Counted from the first letter of the stretch, positions 25,240-33,993 are shown. The stretch: DNA of 64,000 bases from an uncultured Ruminococcus sp. (GCA_902766745.1 CACXES010000141.1:122759-186758), one strand, 5' to 3'. The notes: a model not told the origin generated them from the sequence alone. Translations and numbers: made by a program.

Positions 25240-25668
25240 TCAGCTTTCTGAATTTTCTATGGTGATTATACGCGTGTTTTCGTCCTCAGCCGTCTTTGAA
25301 ATACGGACCCGGACGGTGCTGTCGGGCAGAACGGCGGAAATGTTGTCCGCCCATTCGATAAGGCATATTCCGTCACCGAAAAGATAATCGTCCATCCAGT
25401 CGCATTCCTCAATGCTCGGATTTTCGAGACGGTATACGTCAAAGTGATACAGGGTTATATCCCCGTCATATTGATTTACCAGGGTAAAGGTGGGGCTTGA
25501 CACCTCGTCCGAGCAGCCGAAAAATTCGGCAACGCCCTTGACGAAGGCGGTTTTTCCGCAGCCCAGATCTCCGTCCAAAGCAATTATATCTCCGCGGCTC
25601 AGCCCTGCCGCAAAGGATTTTCCTATTGCGTACGTTTCGTCCTCGCCTTGGCTTTTGTATGTTTTCAA
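25240..25668 (-). CDS. tsaE: tRNA threonylcarbamoyladenosine biosynthesis ATPase TsaE
   Basis: 142 residues from the TTG at 25668, which has CGGAGG 7 nt upstream and gives the family N-terminus. The frame is open to 25827, but that extension is Arg/Cys-rich and antisense to nothing conserved: it overlaps the cysK coding sequence. Walker A GDLGCGKTAFVKG, SPTFTLVNQY and HFDVYRL, LIEWADN (Walker B-like) are TsaE signatures. TsaE binds ATP and resets the TsaBD complex. Between cysK and tsaB in one operon. Confidence 0.95.
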   Translation of the reverse strand: MKTYKSQGEDETYAIGKSFAAGLSRGDIIALDGDLGCGKTAFVKGVAEFFGCSDEVSSPTFTLVNQYDGDITLYHFDVYRLENPSIEECDWMDDYLFGDGICLIEWADNISAVLPDSTVRVRISKTAEDENTRIITIENSES

Positions 25669-25694
25669 GTTAATTCCTCCGCTCGTGTGAATGT

Positions 25695-26621
25695 TCAGTC
25701 GAAAAGCGGCGTCGAGAAGTATCGTTCCGCCGTGTCGGGCAGGACGGTTACGACCGTCTTGCCGCGGCCGAGCTTTTCGGCAAGCTTGACGGCGGCGGCA
25801 ACATTTGTACCGCTGGAAATTCCGCACATTATGCCCTCCTCTGCGGCAAGCCGCTTGGAGATTCCTATTGCCTCATCGTCTTTGATTATACATATGTGAT
25901 CAATGATGCTCTGATCCAATATGTCGGGGATTATACCGTCGCCTATCCCCATTTGGAAGTGAGTGCCGATCGAGCCGCCCGACAAAATAGCTGCATTTTC
26001 AGGCTCTGCCGCCCAAATCTCAATATCGGGATTTTTTTCCTTCAATGCCCTTCCGATGCCTGTTATGGTTCCGCCGGTGCCTATCCCGGAGCAAAAGCCA
26101 TGAATTTCGCAGCCTGTCTGAGCCAGAATTTCGGCGGCGGTTTGCTCCCTCTGTACGGCAGGGTTGGCAGGATTTTTAAATTGCTGCGGCACAAAAACGT
26201 TCGGACATTCCCTCTCCATCCTCAAGGCGGTTTGCAGACATTCCTCTATGCAGGCGCCGATGTTGCCCGCATCATGAATCAGAATGACCTCCGCACCGTA
26301 GTGGCGAACAAGCTTTCTCCGTTCCTCACTGACCGAGTCGGGCATAACAATCTTTACACGGTAGCCGCAGACTGCGCCCACAAGGGCAAGACCTATGCCC
26401 TGATTTCCGCTCGTGGGTTCAACGATGACGGTGTCCTTATTTATAAGCCCCGCCTTTTCCGCCTCGAGAAGCATATTGAATGCCGTTCTGGTTTTGATTG
26501 AGCCACCAACATTCAGACCCTCGAATTTGACAAGAACTTCGGCGGCATCGGGATTTCCGATGCGGTTGAGCCGTATTATAGGCGTATTTCCCATTGCCTC
26601 CAATATATTATTATAAATCAT
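25695..26621 (-). CDS. cysK: Cysteine synthase (O-acetylserine sulfhydrylase family)
   Basis: 308 residues. The PLP lysine lies in GGSIKTRTAFNM (Lys43), replacing the more usual SVKDR context. PTSGNQGIGLA is the substrate loop, with Gln where most CysK have Thr, and SGIGTGGTITGIG binds the PLP phosphate. The fold-type II enzyme makes cysteine from O-acetylserine and sulfide; the loop substitutions leave open another beta-replacement substrate. Own promoter at 26652-26680. tsaE follows 26 bp later. Confidence 0.93.
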   Translation of the reverse strand: MIYNNILEAMGNTPIIRLNRIGNPDAAEVLVKFEGLNVGGSIKTRTAFNMLLEAEKAGLINKDTVIVEPTSGNQGIGLALVGAVCGYRVKIVMPDSVSEERRKLVRHYGAEVILIHDAGNIGACIEECLQTALRMERECPNVFVPQQFKNPANPAVQREQTAAEILAQTGCEIHGFCSGIGTGGTITGIGRALKEKNPDIEIWAAEPENAAILSGGSIGTHFQMGIGDGIIPDILDQSIIDHICIIKDDEAIGISKRLAAEEGIMCGISSGTNVAAAVKLAEKLGRGKTVVTVLPDTAERYFSTPLFD

Positions 26622-26651
26622 GACTGCATCTCCTAAATCGTAGTCTTATAT

Positions 26652-26680
26652 ATAGTAACATATTATTTTTATTAATTCAA
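26652..26680 (-). promoter_or_regulatory. Promoter of cysK-tsaE-tsaB-dac operon
   Basis: Minus strand: TTGAAT (26680-26675), 17-bp spacer, TACTAT (26657-26652). Confidence 0.55.
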
Positions 26681-26751
26681 GATAAATTTGTCTATTTCTT
26701 TTAAAATATGCCATAATTTACGAATTGTCACTGAATTTGGGGTGATTTACA

Positions 26752-26780
26752 TTGACTTTTGAAAAGAAATAAAGTATAAT
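26752..26780 (+). promoter_or_regulatory. Sigma-A promoter of the HAD phosphatase gene
   Basis: TTGACT (26752-26757), 17-bp spacer, TATAAT (26775-26780). Confidence 0.8.
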
Positions 26781-26815
26781 TGTTGCTGTTGATTAATGAA
26801 TACGAGGTGATTTTT

Positions 26816-27475
26816 TTGCGTATTGAGGGAATGGTGTTTGATATGGACGGAACCCTGCTGGACACCGAGAGACAGTACATAGAGGGATATGTTGAACTCG
26901 CAAAGGAGTGGGGGCTTGAGCTTCCGAAGGAGCTGCCTTACGAATGTATGGGTCTGCCGAGGGAAAAGGTAAGACAAAAGTATGTGGAGTGTTACGGCGA
27001 TGATTTTGAGTTTGACAAATTCAAGAGTGAAATGATGGAGCGTCTGCACAAGCTTTGGGAGAGAGACGGAATACCCGTAAAGCCGGGAGTGCCGGAGCTT
27101 TTGGATTATTGCTGTAAAATGGAAATTCCCTGTGCGGTTGCAACCTCGACCTCGAGAGAATCCGCTGTGCCGATGCTGAAAAAGGCAGGACTGCTTGAGC
27201 GTTTTGCTTCGATAGTGTGCGGTGACGAGATAAAAAACGGAAAGCCGAATCCGGATATATTTCTGGAGGGGGCGCGCCGAATAGGCGTTCCGCCCGAGAA
27301 ATGCGGCGGAGCAGAGGATTCCAGAAGCGGAATCTGTGCCGTGCACAGTGCAGGCATGACGGCATTTTTTATGGTTGATATGCTTGAACCTGACAAGGAG
27401 ATAGAGAATACGGCGGATTATATCTGCTCCGATATGTTTAAGGTGATTGATATTATAGAAGGTTTAAATTCCTAA
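26816..27475 (+). CDS. HAD-superfamily phosphatase, beta-phosphoglucomutase-like
   Basis: 219 residues from a TTG at 26816, 6 nt after GAGGTGA; the longer frame from 26780 would start inside the -10 box of the promoter. VFDMDGTLLDTE gives nucleophile and acid Asp, TSTSRESA is motif II, GKPNPDIF carries the motif III Lys and GAEDSRSGI motif IV. The helical cap (about 15-80) is of the subfamily I type found in PgmB and small-molecule phosphatases. Substrate unknown. Its stop codon overlaps that of the converging thioesterase gene. Confidence 0.92.
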   Translation: MRIEGMVFDMDGTLLDTERQYIEGYVELAKEWGLELPKELPYECMGLPREKVRQKYVECYGDDFEFDKFKSEMMERLHKLWERDGIPVKPGVPELLDYCCKMEIPCAVATSTSRESAVPMLKKAGLLERFASIVCGDEIKNGKPNPDIFLEGARRIGVPPEKCGGAEDSRSGICAVHSAGMTAFFMVDMLEPDKEIENTADYICSDMFKVIDIIEGLNS

Positions 27476-27948
27476 AACTTTTCCGAACGGCGGAGCTTGC
27501 GTAGCTCACGCCGTTTTTTTCCCATTTCAAATTCGGCGATCTCGCTGTCCGTTTCCGGGCACAGGGGCGGCACCGGGCAGGGCTTGTCATCGTCGCCGAG
27601 AGATACCATGACTACATATGCTTTGTTCATAAGCTCACGGCTGCAGTCGGGATTTTCGATGTAGGATTTGACGCACACCTCGAGAGAGGTGTTCCCGGTA
27701 TATGTAACCTTTCCGCATATGACAATAACATCATTGGCATGCGCAGGCTTTATAAAGTTCAAATTGTCTATGGCGGCGGTTATGGCATTCTTGCCGGTGT
27801 GACGGCGTGCGGTTATGCCGGCGACCACGTCAATCCATGACAGGAGCGTGCCGCCGAAAAGTCTTTTGCTGCCGTTTAAATCGGCACTGTTTACAAGATG
27901 TACCTGCTCTGTGTATGACAATGAGGGTGTTTTTGAATTTGTGTTCAT
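27472..27948 (-). CDS. Acyl-CoA thioesterase (hotdog fold, YkhA-like)
   Basis: 158 residues. HLVNSADLNGSKRLFGGTLLSWID is the 4HBT active-site region of YciA/YkhA-type enzymes, with Asp and the downstream FIKPAHANDVI strand typical of hexameric broad-range thioesterases. They hydrolyse acyl-CoA in the cytosol to balance CoA pools. The C-terminal 25 residues are highly charged. Converges on the HAD gene with a 4-bp overlap (CTAA at 27472-27475), leaving no space for a separate terminator. Confidence 0.92.
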   Translation of the reverse strand: MNTNSKTPSLSYTEQVHLVNSADLNGSKRLFGGTLLSWIDVVAGITARRHTGKNAITAAIDNLNFIKPAHANDVIVICGKVTYTGNTSLEVCVKSYIENPDCSRELMNKAYVVMVSLGDDDKPCPVPPLCPETDSEIAEFEMGKKRRELRKLRRSEKF

Positions 27949-28009
27949 AATAAAAATCTCCGTTCTGTAAGCTTATTGCGAAACCGGGTTTCGCAGTCAG
28001 CCGATTTAC

Positions 28010-28666
28010 TTAGTTATTATTGTTTGTACCCAAAGGGCAGACACGCATACATATGCCGCAAACGGCGCCTCTGCCGATATGCTTAAAGGCACTTTTCATA
28101 TGGTCGCTGCACGCCTTTGCGTCAAGCATTTCCGTGCGGGGTGTATCGGGCGACCAGACGGCACCCGTGATTGCCATTGCGGGGCAGGCGGCTGCGCAGC
28201 GGCGGCAGTCGCCGCAGAGGTTTTTCGGCTCAGCCGGCAAAATATCGAACTTACAGTCGGTCAGAATTGTGCCGAGACGTACCCGAGGTCCGGAGGTGCT
28301 TGACAGAAACAGACAGCTTTTGCCTATTGTTCCGAGACCTGCGTCAACCGCAGCTCGCTTATGGGAATATATTCCCTGCATACCGTTGACAGACTGCGAT
28401 GCAGGCACGGGAACATATTTGAATCCGTGGCTGGCAAGCATAAATCCGCATTCCAGTGACAGACGATCTATAAATGCGTTTACTGTACGATAGTGGTGAA
28501 AGTATGTATGTGTCGGCGCATCGTCTATGCCGTCCACTATTGCGTCCGACAGGCGCACCGTATATGATATGGCATAGTCCATGCCGAAGGGGTTTTCCGC
28601 CGCACGGCAGACCCCTGCCTGTTCCGCACCGCGGCTTTTTAAAAATTCAATAACTTTTTCACGCAA
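28010..28666 (-). CDS. Ferredoxin-type double [4Fe-4S] protein, QueG-like C-terminal half
   Basis: 218 residues from a TTG start after AGGAGA. CGDCRRCAAACP and CGICMRVCPLG near the C-terminus form a pair of [4Fe-4S] clusters as in epoxyqueuosine reductase, and AAVDAGLGTIGKSCLF recalls the same family. It is much shorter than QueG (about 350) and lacks its HEAT-repeat end, so it belongs to the wider 4Fe-4S double-cluster family with unknown redox substrate. It ends in NTNNNN. Between recO and the thioesterase gene; cotranscription with recO is possible. Confidence 0.85.
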   Translation of the reverse strand: MREKVIEFLKSRGAEQAGVCRAAENPFGMDYAISYTVRLSDAIVDGIDDAPTHTYFHHYRTVNAFIDRLSLECGFMLASHGFKYVPVPASQSVNGMQGIYSHKRAAVDAGLGTIGKSCLFLSSTSGPRVRLGTILTDCKFDILPAEPKNLCGDCRRCAAACPAMAITGAVWSPDTPRTEMLDAKACSDHMKSAFKHIGRGAVCGICMRVCPLGTNNNN

Positions 28667-28702
28667 GGTATGTTTCTCCTATGTAATAGATTCGGTATAC
28701 TG

Positions 28703-29467
28703 CTATCCGAGAGAGGTCACCCTCCGCAGATAGCTTAGGGTTTTAAAGCTTTTTTCGAGAAGCTGCTCGACACACCGCTCGCCGATTTCGCTGAGGTATT
28801 TTGTAGCTGTCGGCTGCATTGTGAACGAAAATTCCTTCTTGTCCTCCGCCAGAGCGATGTAAGATATTGCCGCCAGCATACTGTCCGTTATCTGTATGGT
28901 GTCGGCGTGGGATGCGGCACATTTTGCGCAGTATATGCAGCCCTCGGTCGGGCTGAGATAATGCAGACCGTCAACCCTGCCGCAGCCGCCGCATTGACGA
29001 AGATTCGGGAACAGGCCGGCAATGGTAAGAGAACGAAATTCAAATACAGCCTTTATTTTTTCAAAATCTTCATCGGGTCGGGTCAGCATATAGAGGGTGC
29101 GGAGAAGCAGGTCGGTCTGCGGCGGATCGGGTGCCTCCTCCTGGATGATGCAGTTTGTAACATCGCAGAAATAGGAGGCAAACGCCATCTCCTCCAGGGA
29201 TTCCCTGAGCGGGGCGAAGGAGTGCAGAAGCTCGCCCTCGTTCAGCTTGTAAAGAGAGGAGGAGCCGCCCTTGAACAGTGTAAAACGGCTGTGGCTGAAC
29301 ATAGCTGTTGCGGTCAGCAGACCGGATTTCCCTCTGCGGACGCTGCCGGCGAGAATTGATATCTTGCCCAGCTCCCTGCTTATTACCGTCAGTATTCTGG
29401 ACGAGTCTCCGTATTTTGTTTCTTTTGTTACTATGCCCTCGGTATCAACAATGGCCAATAGCATCAC
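28703..29467 (-). CDS. recO: DNA repair protein RecO
   Basis: 254 residues. N-terminal OB fold (GIVTKETKYGDSSRILTV and the LGKISILAGSVRRGKSGL segment) and a C-terminal helical region with a zinc site CGGCG...CIYCAKC. RecO loads RecA by displacing SSB in gap repair. The GTG at 29467 is followed at once by an in-frame ATG; AGGA lies upstream of both. It follows yqzL and era in the order known from Bacillus. Confidence 0.94.
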   Translation of the reverse strand: MMLLAIVDTEGIVTKETKYGDSSRILTVISRELGKISILAGSVRRGKSGLLTATAMFSHSRFTLFKGGSSSLYKLNEGELLHSFAPLRESLEEMAFASYFCDVTNCIIQEEAPDPPQTDLLLRTLYMLTRPDEDFEKIKAVFEFRSLTIAGLFPNLRQCGGCGRVDGLHYLSPTEGCIYCAKCAASHADTIQITDSMLAAISYIALAEDKKEFSFTMQPTATKYLSEIGERCVEQLLEKSFKTLSYLRRVTSLG

Positions 29468-29504
29468 CGTCCTGTTTCAAGCGTCGGATATGTCACCGCC
29501 GCAC

Positions 29505-29663
29505 CTATTTGCTGCCTGTCTCCTCGGCATTGGACAGAGCCATGTCGGCTTGTGCCTGTGCCGAGCTGCAGCTCATAGCCGATTTATAATTCATATATGA
29601 AGCAATACTGCCGGTTTTTTCAAATTCACTCCAGTACCGCTCTGTATCGTTGGAAGTTTTCAT
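29505..29663 (-). CDS. yqzL: YqzL-like small protein
   Basis: 52 residues from the ATG at 29663, preceded by GGAGG. YWSEFEKTGSIASYMNYKSA matches the pattern of YqzL, a tiny conserved Firmicute protein encoded between era and recO (typically F-x(3)-TG-x(3)-AY-x-x-YK). The Ala/Ser-rich C-terminal extension of about 25 residues is longer than in Bacillus. Function unknown. Easily missed because of its size and because a longer open frame (to 29822) overlaps the end of era. Confidence 0.75.
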   Translation of the reverse strand: MKTSNDTERYWSEFEKTGSIASYMNYKSAMSCSSAQAQADMALSNAEETGSK

Positions 29664-29755
29664 GTCAAATTTGCCTCCGTATCGTGTTATGGAATTAGTA
29701 TACGATACGAAGCATGATATATACTGTAAAGAAATTCCCATAAAGGAAAATCTGA

Positions 29756-30640
29756 TTACTCGAAGCCTATATCCGAAATAAAGTTTTCTCTGTTGCGCCA
29801 ATCCTCCTTGACCCTCACCCAAAGCTCAAGGTATACCTTAGCGCCGAGAAAACGCTCTATATCCGCCCTGGCAAGGCTTCCTATATGCTTAAGCTTTGCG
29901 CCGCCCTTGCCGATAATGATTCCCTTGTGGCTTTGCTTTTCGCAGTATATGGCAGCGAGAATTTCGTACATTCCGTCCTTCTTTTTCTGCATTTTCTCGA
30001 TTTCAACCGCAATTCCGTGAGGGATTTCGCGATTTAAAAGCCGCAGAGCCTTTTCTCTGATAAACTCGGATACTATCTGCCGCTCCGGCTGGTCGGTTAT
30101 GGTGTCGTCCGGGAAGAATTTAGGCCCCTCGGGAAGAAATTCCTTCAGCTTTAAAAAGAGCTCGTCAAGGTTTTCATCCTCCTTGGCGGAGATGGGAACG
30201 ATATCCGAAAAGTCATACAAATCCTTAAGCCGATCGAGAACGGGCAGAAGGTTCAGCCGCGGCATGGTGTCAATCTTATTGACGGCAAGAATCACGGGAA
30301 CGCCGGATGCCTTAAGCCCGGAGAGCGCCTCTGCCTCAAGCTCCGTTTCCTCGGGCTTTATATTGCAGTCAACCACATACAGCAGTGCGTCAATGTCCTG
30401 AGTCGCCGTGTATATATACTTTTCCATACGGCGGCCGAGCTTGTTGTGGGGCTTGTGTATTCCCGGGGTGTCGATGAGGACAAGCTGATAGTCCTCGCCG
30501 GATTTCACGCCGAGGATTTTGGTTCGGGTCGTCTGCGGCTTTGATGAAACGATAGCCACCTTTTCGCCTATTATTCTGTTGAGCAGGGTGGATTTTCCTG
30601 CATTGGGTCTGCCTACTATGGCAATAAAGCCGGATTTCAT
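29756..30640 (-). CDS. era: GTPase Era
   Basis: 294 residues. GRPNAGKSTLLN (G1), TTRTK (G2), DTPGIHKP (G3) and NKID (G4) are followed by the KH RNA-binding domain with GKGGAKLKHIG. Era binds 16S rRNA near its 3' end and aids 30S assembly. The start overlaps the ybeY stop (ATGA), and both act in rRNA maturation. Preceded by AGGAGG. Confidence 0.97.
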   Translation of the reverse strand: MKSGFIAIVGRPNAGKSTLLNRIIGEKVAIVSSKPQTTRTKILGVKSGEDYQLVLIDTPGIHKPHNKLGRRMEKYIYTATQDIDALLYVVDCNIKPEETELEAEALSGLKASGVPVILAVNKIDTMPRLNLLPVLDRLKDLYDFSDIVPISAKEDENLDELFLKLKEFLPEGPKFFPDDTITDQPERQIVSEFIREKALRLLNREIPHGIAVEIEKMQKKKDGMYEILAAIYCEKQSHKGIIIGKGGAKLKHIGSLARADIERFLGAKVYLELWVRVKEDWRNRENFISDIGFE

Positions 30641-31161
30641 ATATTTCCCTCCTGTTGTGTTTTTGCGTTTGACGGCTGTCTTTCGAGGCCTATGCTGCTT
30701 AAAATCTCAGACTGGTAACCGAACATTTCCTTCTCCTCCTCGGGGGTCATGTGGTCATAGCCGAAGAGGTGAAGCATGGAGTGCACAGTCAGAAAGCCGA
30801 TTTCTCTCTCGGGGCTGTGTCCGTATTCCTCCGCCTGCTCGTAGGCACGCTCGACGGATATGACAATATCCCCGAGACACAGCTCGCCCATTTCGTTGAA
30901 CTCGGCATAATCCTCGATAATTTCGCCGTTTTCATCGTATTCGTACATGGGGAAGGACAGTACATCCGTGGGACGGTCAATGCCGCGGTGAAGGCTGTTC
31001 AAGGTTCGTATCCCCTCGTTGTCGGTCAGCATAACGCTGATTTCCACATCGCTTCGAAAGTGCATATATTCTATCGCCGCCGCCGCACATTTTTTTATAA
31101 GCTCCTTTGTGCTGTGGCTGATCTTATATTTTTCCTGCTGATTTAAAAAACTTATTTTCAT
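30637..31161 (-). CDS. ybeY: Endoribonuclease YbeY (16S rRNA maturation)
   Basis: 174 residues. The zinc site is HSMLHLFGYDH, with LNSLHRGIDRPTDVLSFPM upstream, both family signatures. YbeY is needed for 16S rRNA 3' end processing and ribosome quality control. The start overlaps phoH by 4 bp and the stop overlaps era by 4 bp, so phoH-ybeY-era are translationally coupled. A short Gln-rich tail follows the conserved domain. Confidence 0.96.
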   Translation of the reverse strand: MKISFLNQQEKYKISHSTKELIKKCAAAAIEYMHFRSDVEISVMLTDNEGIRTLNSLHRGIDRPTDVLSFPMYEYDENGEIIEDYAEFNEMGELCLGDIVISVERAYEQAEEYGHSPEREIGFLTVHSMLHLFGYDHMTPEEEKEMFGYQSEILSSIGLERQPSNAKTQQEGNI

Positions 31162-32156
31162 TGCTTTTCACCCGTATTCTGTCTGCTGCGCTTGTGGGCT
31201 CTCTCCCTCTCTAAGGCCTTGCGCTCGTACGCCTTGACTATACGCTGAACCAAGGGATGGCGCACCACGTCACGTTCGTCCAGATAAACAAATTCTATGC
31301 CCTCCACGTTTTTCAGGACTATTTCCGCATCCTTCAGTCCCGAGCGTTTGTCCCTCGGCAGGTCAATCTGCGTTATGTCGCCGGTAACTACGATTCGCGA
31401 CGAAAAGCCCATTCGCGTCAGAAACATCTTCATCTGCTCGGCGGTGGTGTTCTGCGCCTCATCTAAAATGATGAACGCATTGTCGAGGGTTCTTCCTCTC
31501 ATATATGCGAGCGGAGCGACCTCTATGGTGCCGCGCTCAAGGTTCTTGTGAAAGCTCTCGTAGCCGAGCATTTCGCCTAAAGCGTCATAGAGCGGACGGA
31601 GGTAGGGGTCAACCTTCTCCTGCATATCGCCCGGCAGAAAGCCGAGGCTCTCCCCTGCCTCGATGGCGGGTCGGGTCAGAATGATTCGGGTAACCTCTTT
31701 ATTCTTAAAGGCGTTGACCGCTGCGGCGACGGCGAGATACGTCTTACCGGTTCCGGCAGGGCCTATGCCGAAGACGATCGAATTCTGCTTGATGGTGTTA
31801 ATATAGTTTTTCTGTCCGAGGGTTTTCGCCTTTATCGGCACGCCTGAGGAATTGATGCAGATTACGTCCTTGCCGAGCTCCTCAAGATCCTCCTCGTTGC
31901 CCTCCTCCACCTGTGACATGACATAGCGAACCTCCTGCTCGCCTATTGTCTCGCCTCGCGCCGCCATGGCAAGCAGGGCGTTGACCGCCGATACCGCACG
32001 GTCTACTCCTTCCGGCTCGCCGCCGATTTTTATATCGGAGCCGCGGTTGATGATTGCCACATCAAGCTCCTTTTCGATCAGTCGTACGTTTTCGTCAAAA
32101 TTTCCGAAAAGGTTGATGACGAGTTCAATCCTCTCGGCTTCAATGTGTCTTTCCAT
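31158..32156 (-). CDS. phoH: PhoH-family ATPase
   Basis: 332 residues. An N-terminal KH-like region (about 1-85) precedes the P-loop domain: GPAGTGKTYLAVAAAV (Walker A), IILDEAQNTT (Walker B) and RIVVTGDITQIDLP. PhoH-like proteins are RNA-associated NTPases or helicases whose gene commonly precedes ybeY. The basic C-terminus (KRSRQNTGEKQ) may contact RNA. Starts at ATG 32156 after AGGAGA; promoter at 32294-32322. Confidence 0.95.
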   Translation of the reverse strand: MERHIEAERIELVINLFGNFDENVRLIEKELDVAIINRGSDIKIGGEPEGVDRAVSAVNALLAMAARGETIGEQEVRYVMSQVEEGNEEDLEELGKDVICINSSGVPIKAKTLGQKNYINTIKQNSIVFGIGPAGTGKTYLAVAAAVNAFKNKEVTRIILTRPAIEAGESLGFLPGDMQEKVDPYLRPLYDALGEMLGYESFHKNLERGTIEVAPLAYMRGRTLDNAFIILDEAQNTTAEQMKMFLTRMGFSSRIVVTGDITQIDLPRDKRSGLKDAEIVLKNVEGIEFVYLDERDVVRHPLVQRIVKAYERKALERERAHKRSRQNTGEKQ

Positions 32157-32293
32157 ATTGCAAATCTCCTAAATCCGTAATCTTCTGTTATTATAATATA
32201 ATATCTGTATTTTGTCTGAAACATATTAATGATAAACCGTCATGCCGCATATAAATTTTGAAATTTTCGGCGGACATTATTCACTCAGTTTAT

Positions 32294-32322
32294 ATCATAA
32301 TCCAAAGCAGGCGTTTTGTCAA
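32294..32322 (-). promoter_or_regulatory. Sigma-A promoter of phoH-ybeY-era-yqzL-recO
   Basis: Minus strand: TTGACA (32322-32317), 17-bp spacer, TATGAT (32299-32294), leaving a leader of about 130 nt. The 32157-32618 gap is otherwise AT-rich, with no gene; its other contents are the mraZ promoter and MraZ boxes. Confidence 0.75.
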
Positions 32323-32446
32323 ATAAAAAATAAATTTTTTACTTAAAAATTCGGCCTTGAATAGCGAAAAATTTCGGTTTTTAATGCATTTGGAACAAAT
32401 TGATAAAAATTTGTAAAAAAAAATTAAAAAATTTTAAAAAAAACAC

Positions 32447-32475
32447 TTGCGTTTTTTATGATATTATATTAAAAT
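32447..32475 (+). promoter_or_regulatory. Putative promoter of the dcw cluster
   Basis: TTGCGT (32447-32452), 17-bp spacer, TAAAAT (32470-32475), directly upstream of the MraZ boxes. TATTAT at 32462 is an alternative -10 box. Confidence 0.5.
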
Positions 32476-32483
32476 AGTATCAA

Positions 32484-32517
32484 GTGGAGCGAAGTGGAGC
32501 AAAGTGGTTTGAGATGG
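32484..32517 (+). promoter_or_regulatory. MraZ boxes (10-bp-phased GTGG repeats)
   Basis: GTGG occurs at 32484, 32494 and 32504, with a degenerate ATGG at 32514, spaced exactly 10 bp (one helical turn). This is the arrangement bound by MraZ upstream of its own operon in other bacteria. The site overlaps the expected transcription start, fitting autorepression of the dcw cluster. Confidence 0.8.
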
Positions 32518-32618
32518 ATGAAAAATTTGCCAAGCCATATAACCGGGCTTTAACGCTTCGTACCATTAAAAAAACCGCATTGCTATACCGAATTGCGGCG
32601 TGAAGGGGGGCGGCAGAG

Positions 32619-33044
32619 ATGCTCGTCGGAAAGTATGAACAGAATATCGACGCAAAGGGCAGGGTTTCCATACCCACAAAGTTCAGAGCGGCGTTGGGCG
32701 AAATCTTTGTCGTTACCGCAGGCGAGGAAAAGTGTGCACTGCTGTATCCCGTGGAGGAATGGGAGAGGTTTATGGAGCGCATTGCCGCAGATTTTGACCC
32801 CGAAACACGGGCGGTGCTTATGAGATACGTTCAGAAAAGCTCCGCCGAATGTTCCCTTGATGCGCAGGGCAGGGTTGTTCTGCCGCCGCAGCTTAGAGAG
32901 CATGCAGACCTTAAACGGGATATTGTCATCGTCGGAGAGCAGACAAAGGTCGAAATCTGGAGTGCGGATAACTGGAACGATTACTCGGATGAGAAGTTTG
33001 ACGCAGCCGAGATGAAGAAGCTTTTGATGCAGATCGGTATGTAG
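32619..33044 (+). CDS. mraZ: Transcriptional regulator MraZ
   Basis: 141 residues with two SpoVT/AbrB-like halves. N-terminal YEQNIDAKGRVSIPTKFR and second-half CSLDAQGRVVLPPQLREHA are the paired DNA-binding motifs. MraZ forms a ring that binds the repeated GTGG boxes just upstream and represses the dcw operon. First gene of the cluster; rsmH starts 14 bp after its stop. Strong G-rich binding site before the ATG at 32619. Confidence 0.97.
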   Translation: MLVGKYEQNIDAKGRVSIPTKFRAALGEIFVVTAGEEKCALLYPVEEWERFMERIAADFDPETRAVLMRYVQKSSAECSLDAQGRVVLPPQLREHADLKRDIVIVGEQTKVEIWSADNWNDYSDEKFDAAEMKKLLMQIGM

Positions 33045-33057
33045 CGGAGGTGGAAAT

Positions 33058-33993
33058 ATGGAGTTTAAGCATATTTCCGTGCTTCTCGAAAAGAGTGTTG
33101 ATCTTCTTGAGGTCAAGGCGGACGGAGTGTATGTTGACGGCACCCTGGGCGGCGGCGGTCATTCATCGCTGATATGCTCAAGACTGTCGGAGCACGGCTG
33201 TCTTATAGGAATCGACCGTGATGATGCGGCTCTTTCGGCATCATCGGTGCGGCTTAAGGATTTTAAGTGTGAAAAGCACCTGTGCCGAGATAACTTCTTT
33301 AACATAAAAGGCGTTTTGAAAGAGCTGGGCATAGGCTCGATTGACGGTGCTATTCTTGACTTGGGCGTATCCTCACCGCAGCTTGACAATGCGGAGAGGG
33401 GATTCAGCTATAACAGTGATGCAAGGTTGGACATGAGAATGGACAGGCGTGCGGCACTTGACGCATACACCGTGGTAAATACGTATGACGAGAAAAGGCT
33501 TTCCGATATTATATTCAGATACGGAGAGGAAAGGTTTGCGAAGCGTGTTGCCCGTGCGATTTGCCGTGAGAGGGAGACAGGTGCGATAGAGACCACCACG
33601 CAGCTCTCGGAGATTATCAAGTCGGCATTTCCGCCGTCGGCACGGTTTGCGGACAAGCATCCGGCAAAGCGGACGTTTCAGGCAATACGGATAGAGGTAA
33701 ACGGCGAGCTTGACGGTCTTGACACAGCGATCTGTGATTTTGCGGAGGTATTAAAACCCGGAGGACGTCTGGCGGTAATTACCTTCCATTCCCTTGAGGA
33801 CAGAATCGTAAAGCGTGCCTTTGCGGATTTGGCAAAGGGCTGTACCTGCCCCAAGGATTTTCCGATTTGCGTTTGCGGACAGACCCCGTCGGTAAGGCTT
33901 GTGAACGGAAAGCCTATTACGGCGGACAGGCTTGAGACGGAAGCAAATTTCAGAGCGCACAGTGCCAAGCTTAGGGTAGTTGAAAAGCTTTGA
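33058..33993 (+). CDS. rsmH: 16S rRNA (cytosine-1402-N4) methyltransferase
   Basis: 311 residues. VYVDGTLGGGGHS is the SAM-binding motif I; GAILDLGVSSPQLD and SYNSDARLDMRMD follow; ITFHSLEDRIVKRAF and PKDFPICVCG near the C-terminus complete the RsmH pattern. It methylates C1402 in the ribosomal P site. It always sits second in the dcw cluster, after mraZ and before ftsL, as here. Confidence 0.97.
   Translation: MEFKHISVLLEKSVDLLEVKADGVYVDGTLGGGGHSSLICSRLSEHGCLIGIDRDDAALSASSVRLKDFKCEKHLCRDNFFNIKGVLKELGIGSIDGAILDLGVSSPQLDNAERGFSYNSDARLDMRMDRRAALDAYTVVNTYDEKRLSDIIFRYGEERFAKRVARAICRERETGAIETTTQLSEIIKSAFPPSARFADKHPAKRTFQAIRIEVNGELDGLDTAICDFAEVLKPGGRLAVITFHSLEDRIVKRAFADLAKGCTCPKDFPICVCGQTPSVRLVNGKPITADRLETEANFRAHSAKLRVVEKL

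Noticed and set aside
25669..25827. N-terminal extension of TsaE (53 codons)
   Set aside because: It overlaps the cysK coding region in another frame and is Arg/Cys-rich; the TTG at 25668 has GGAGG at correct spacing.
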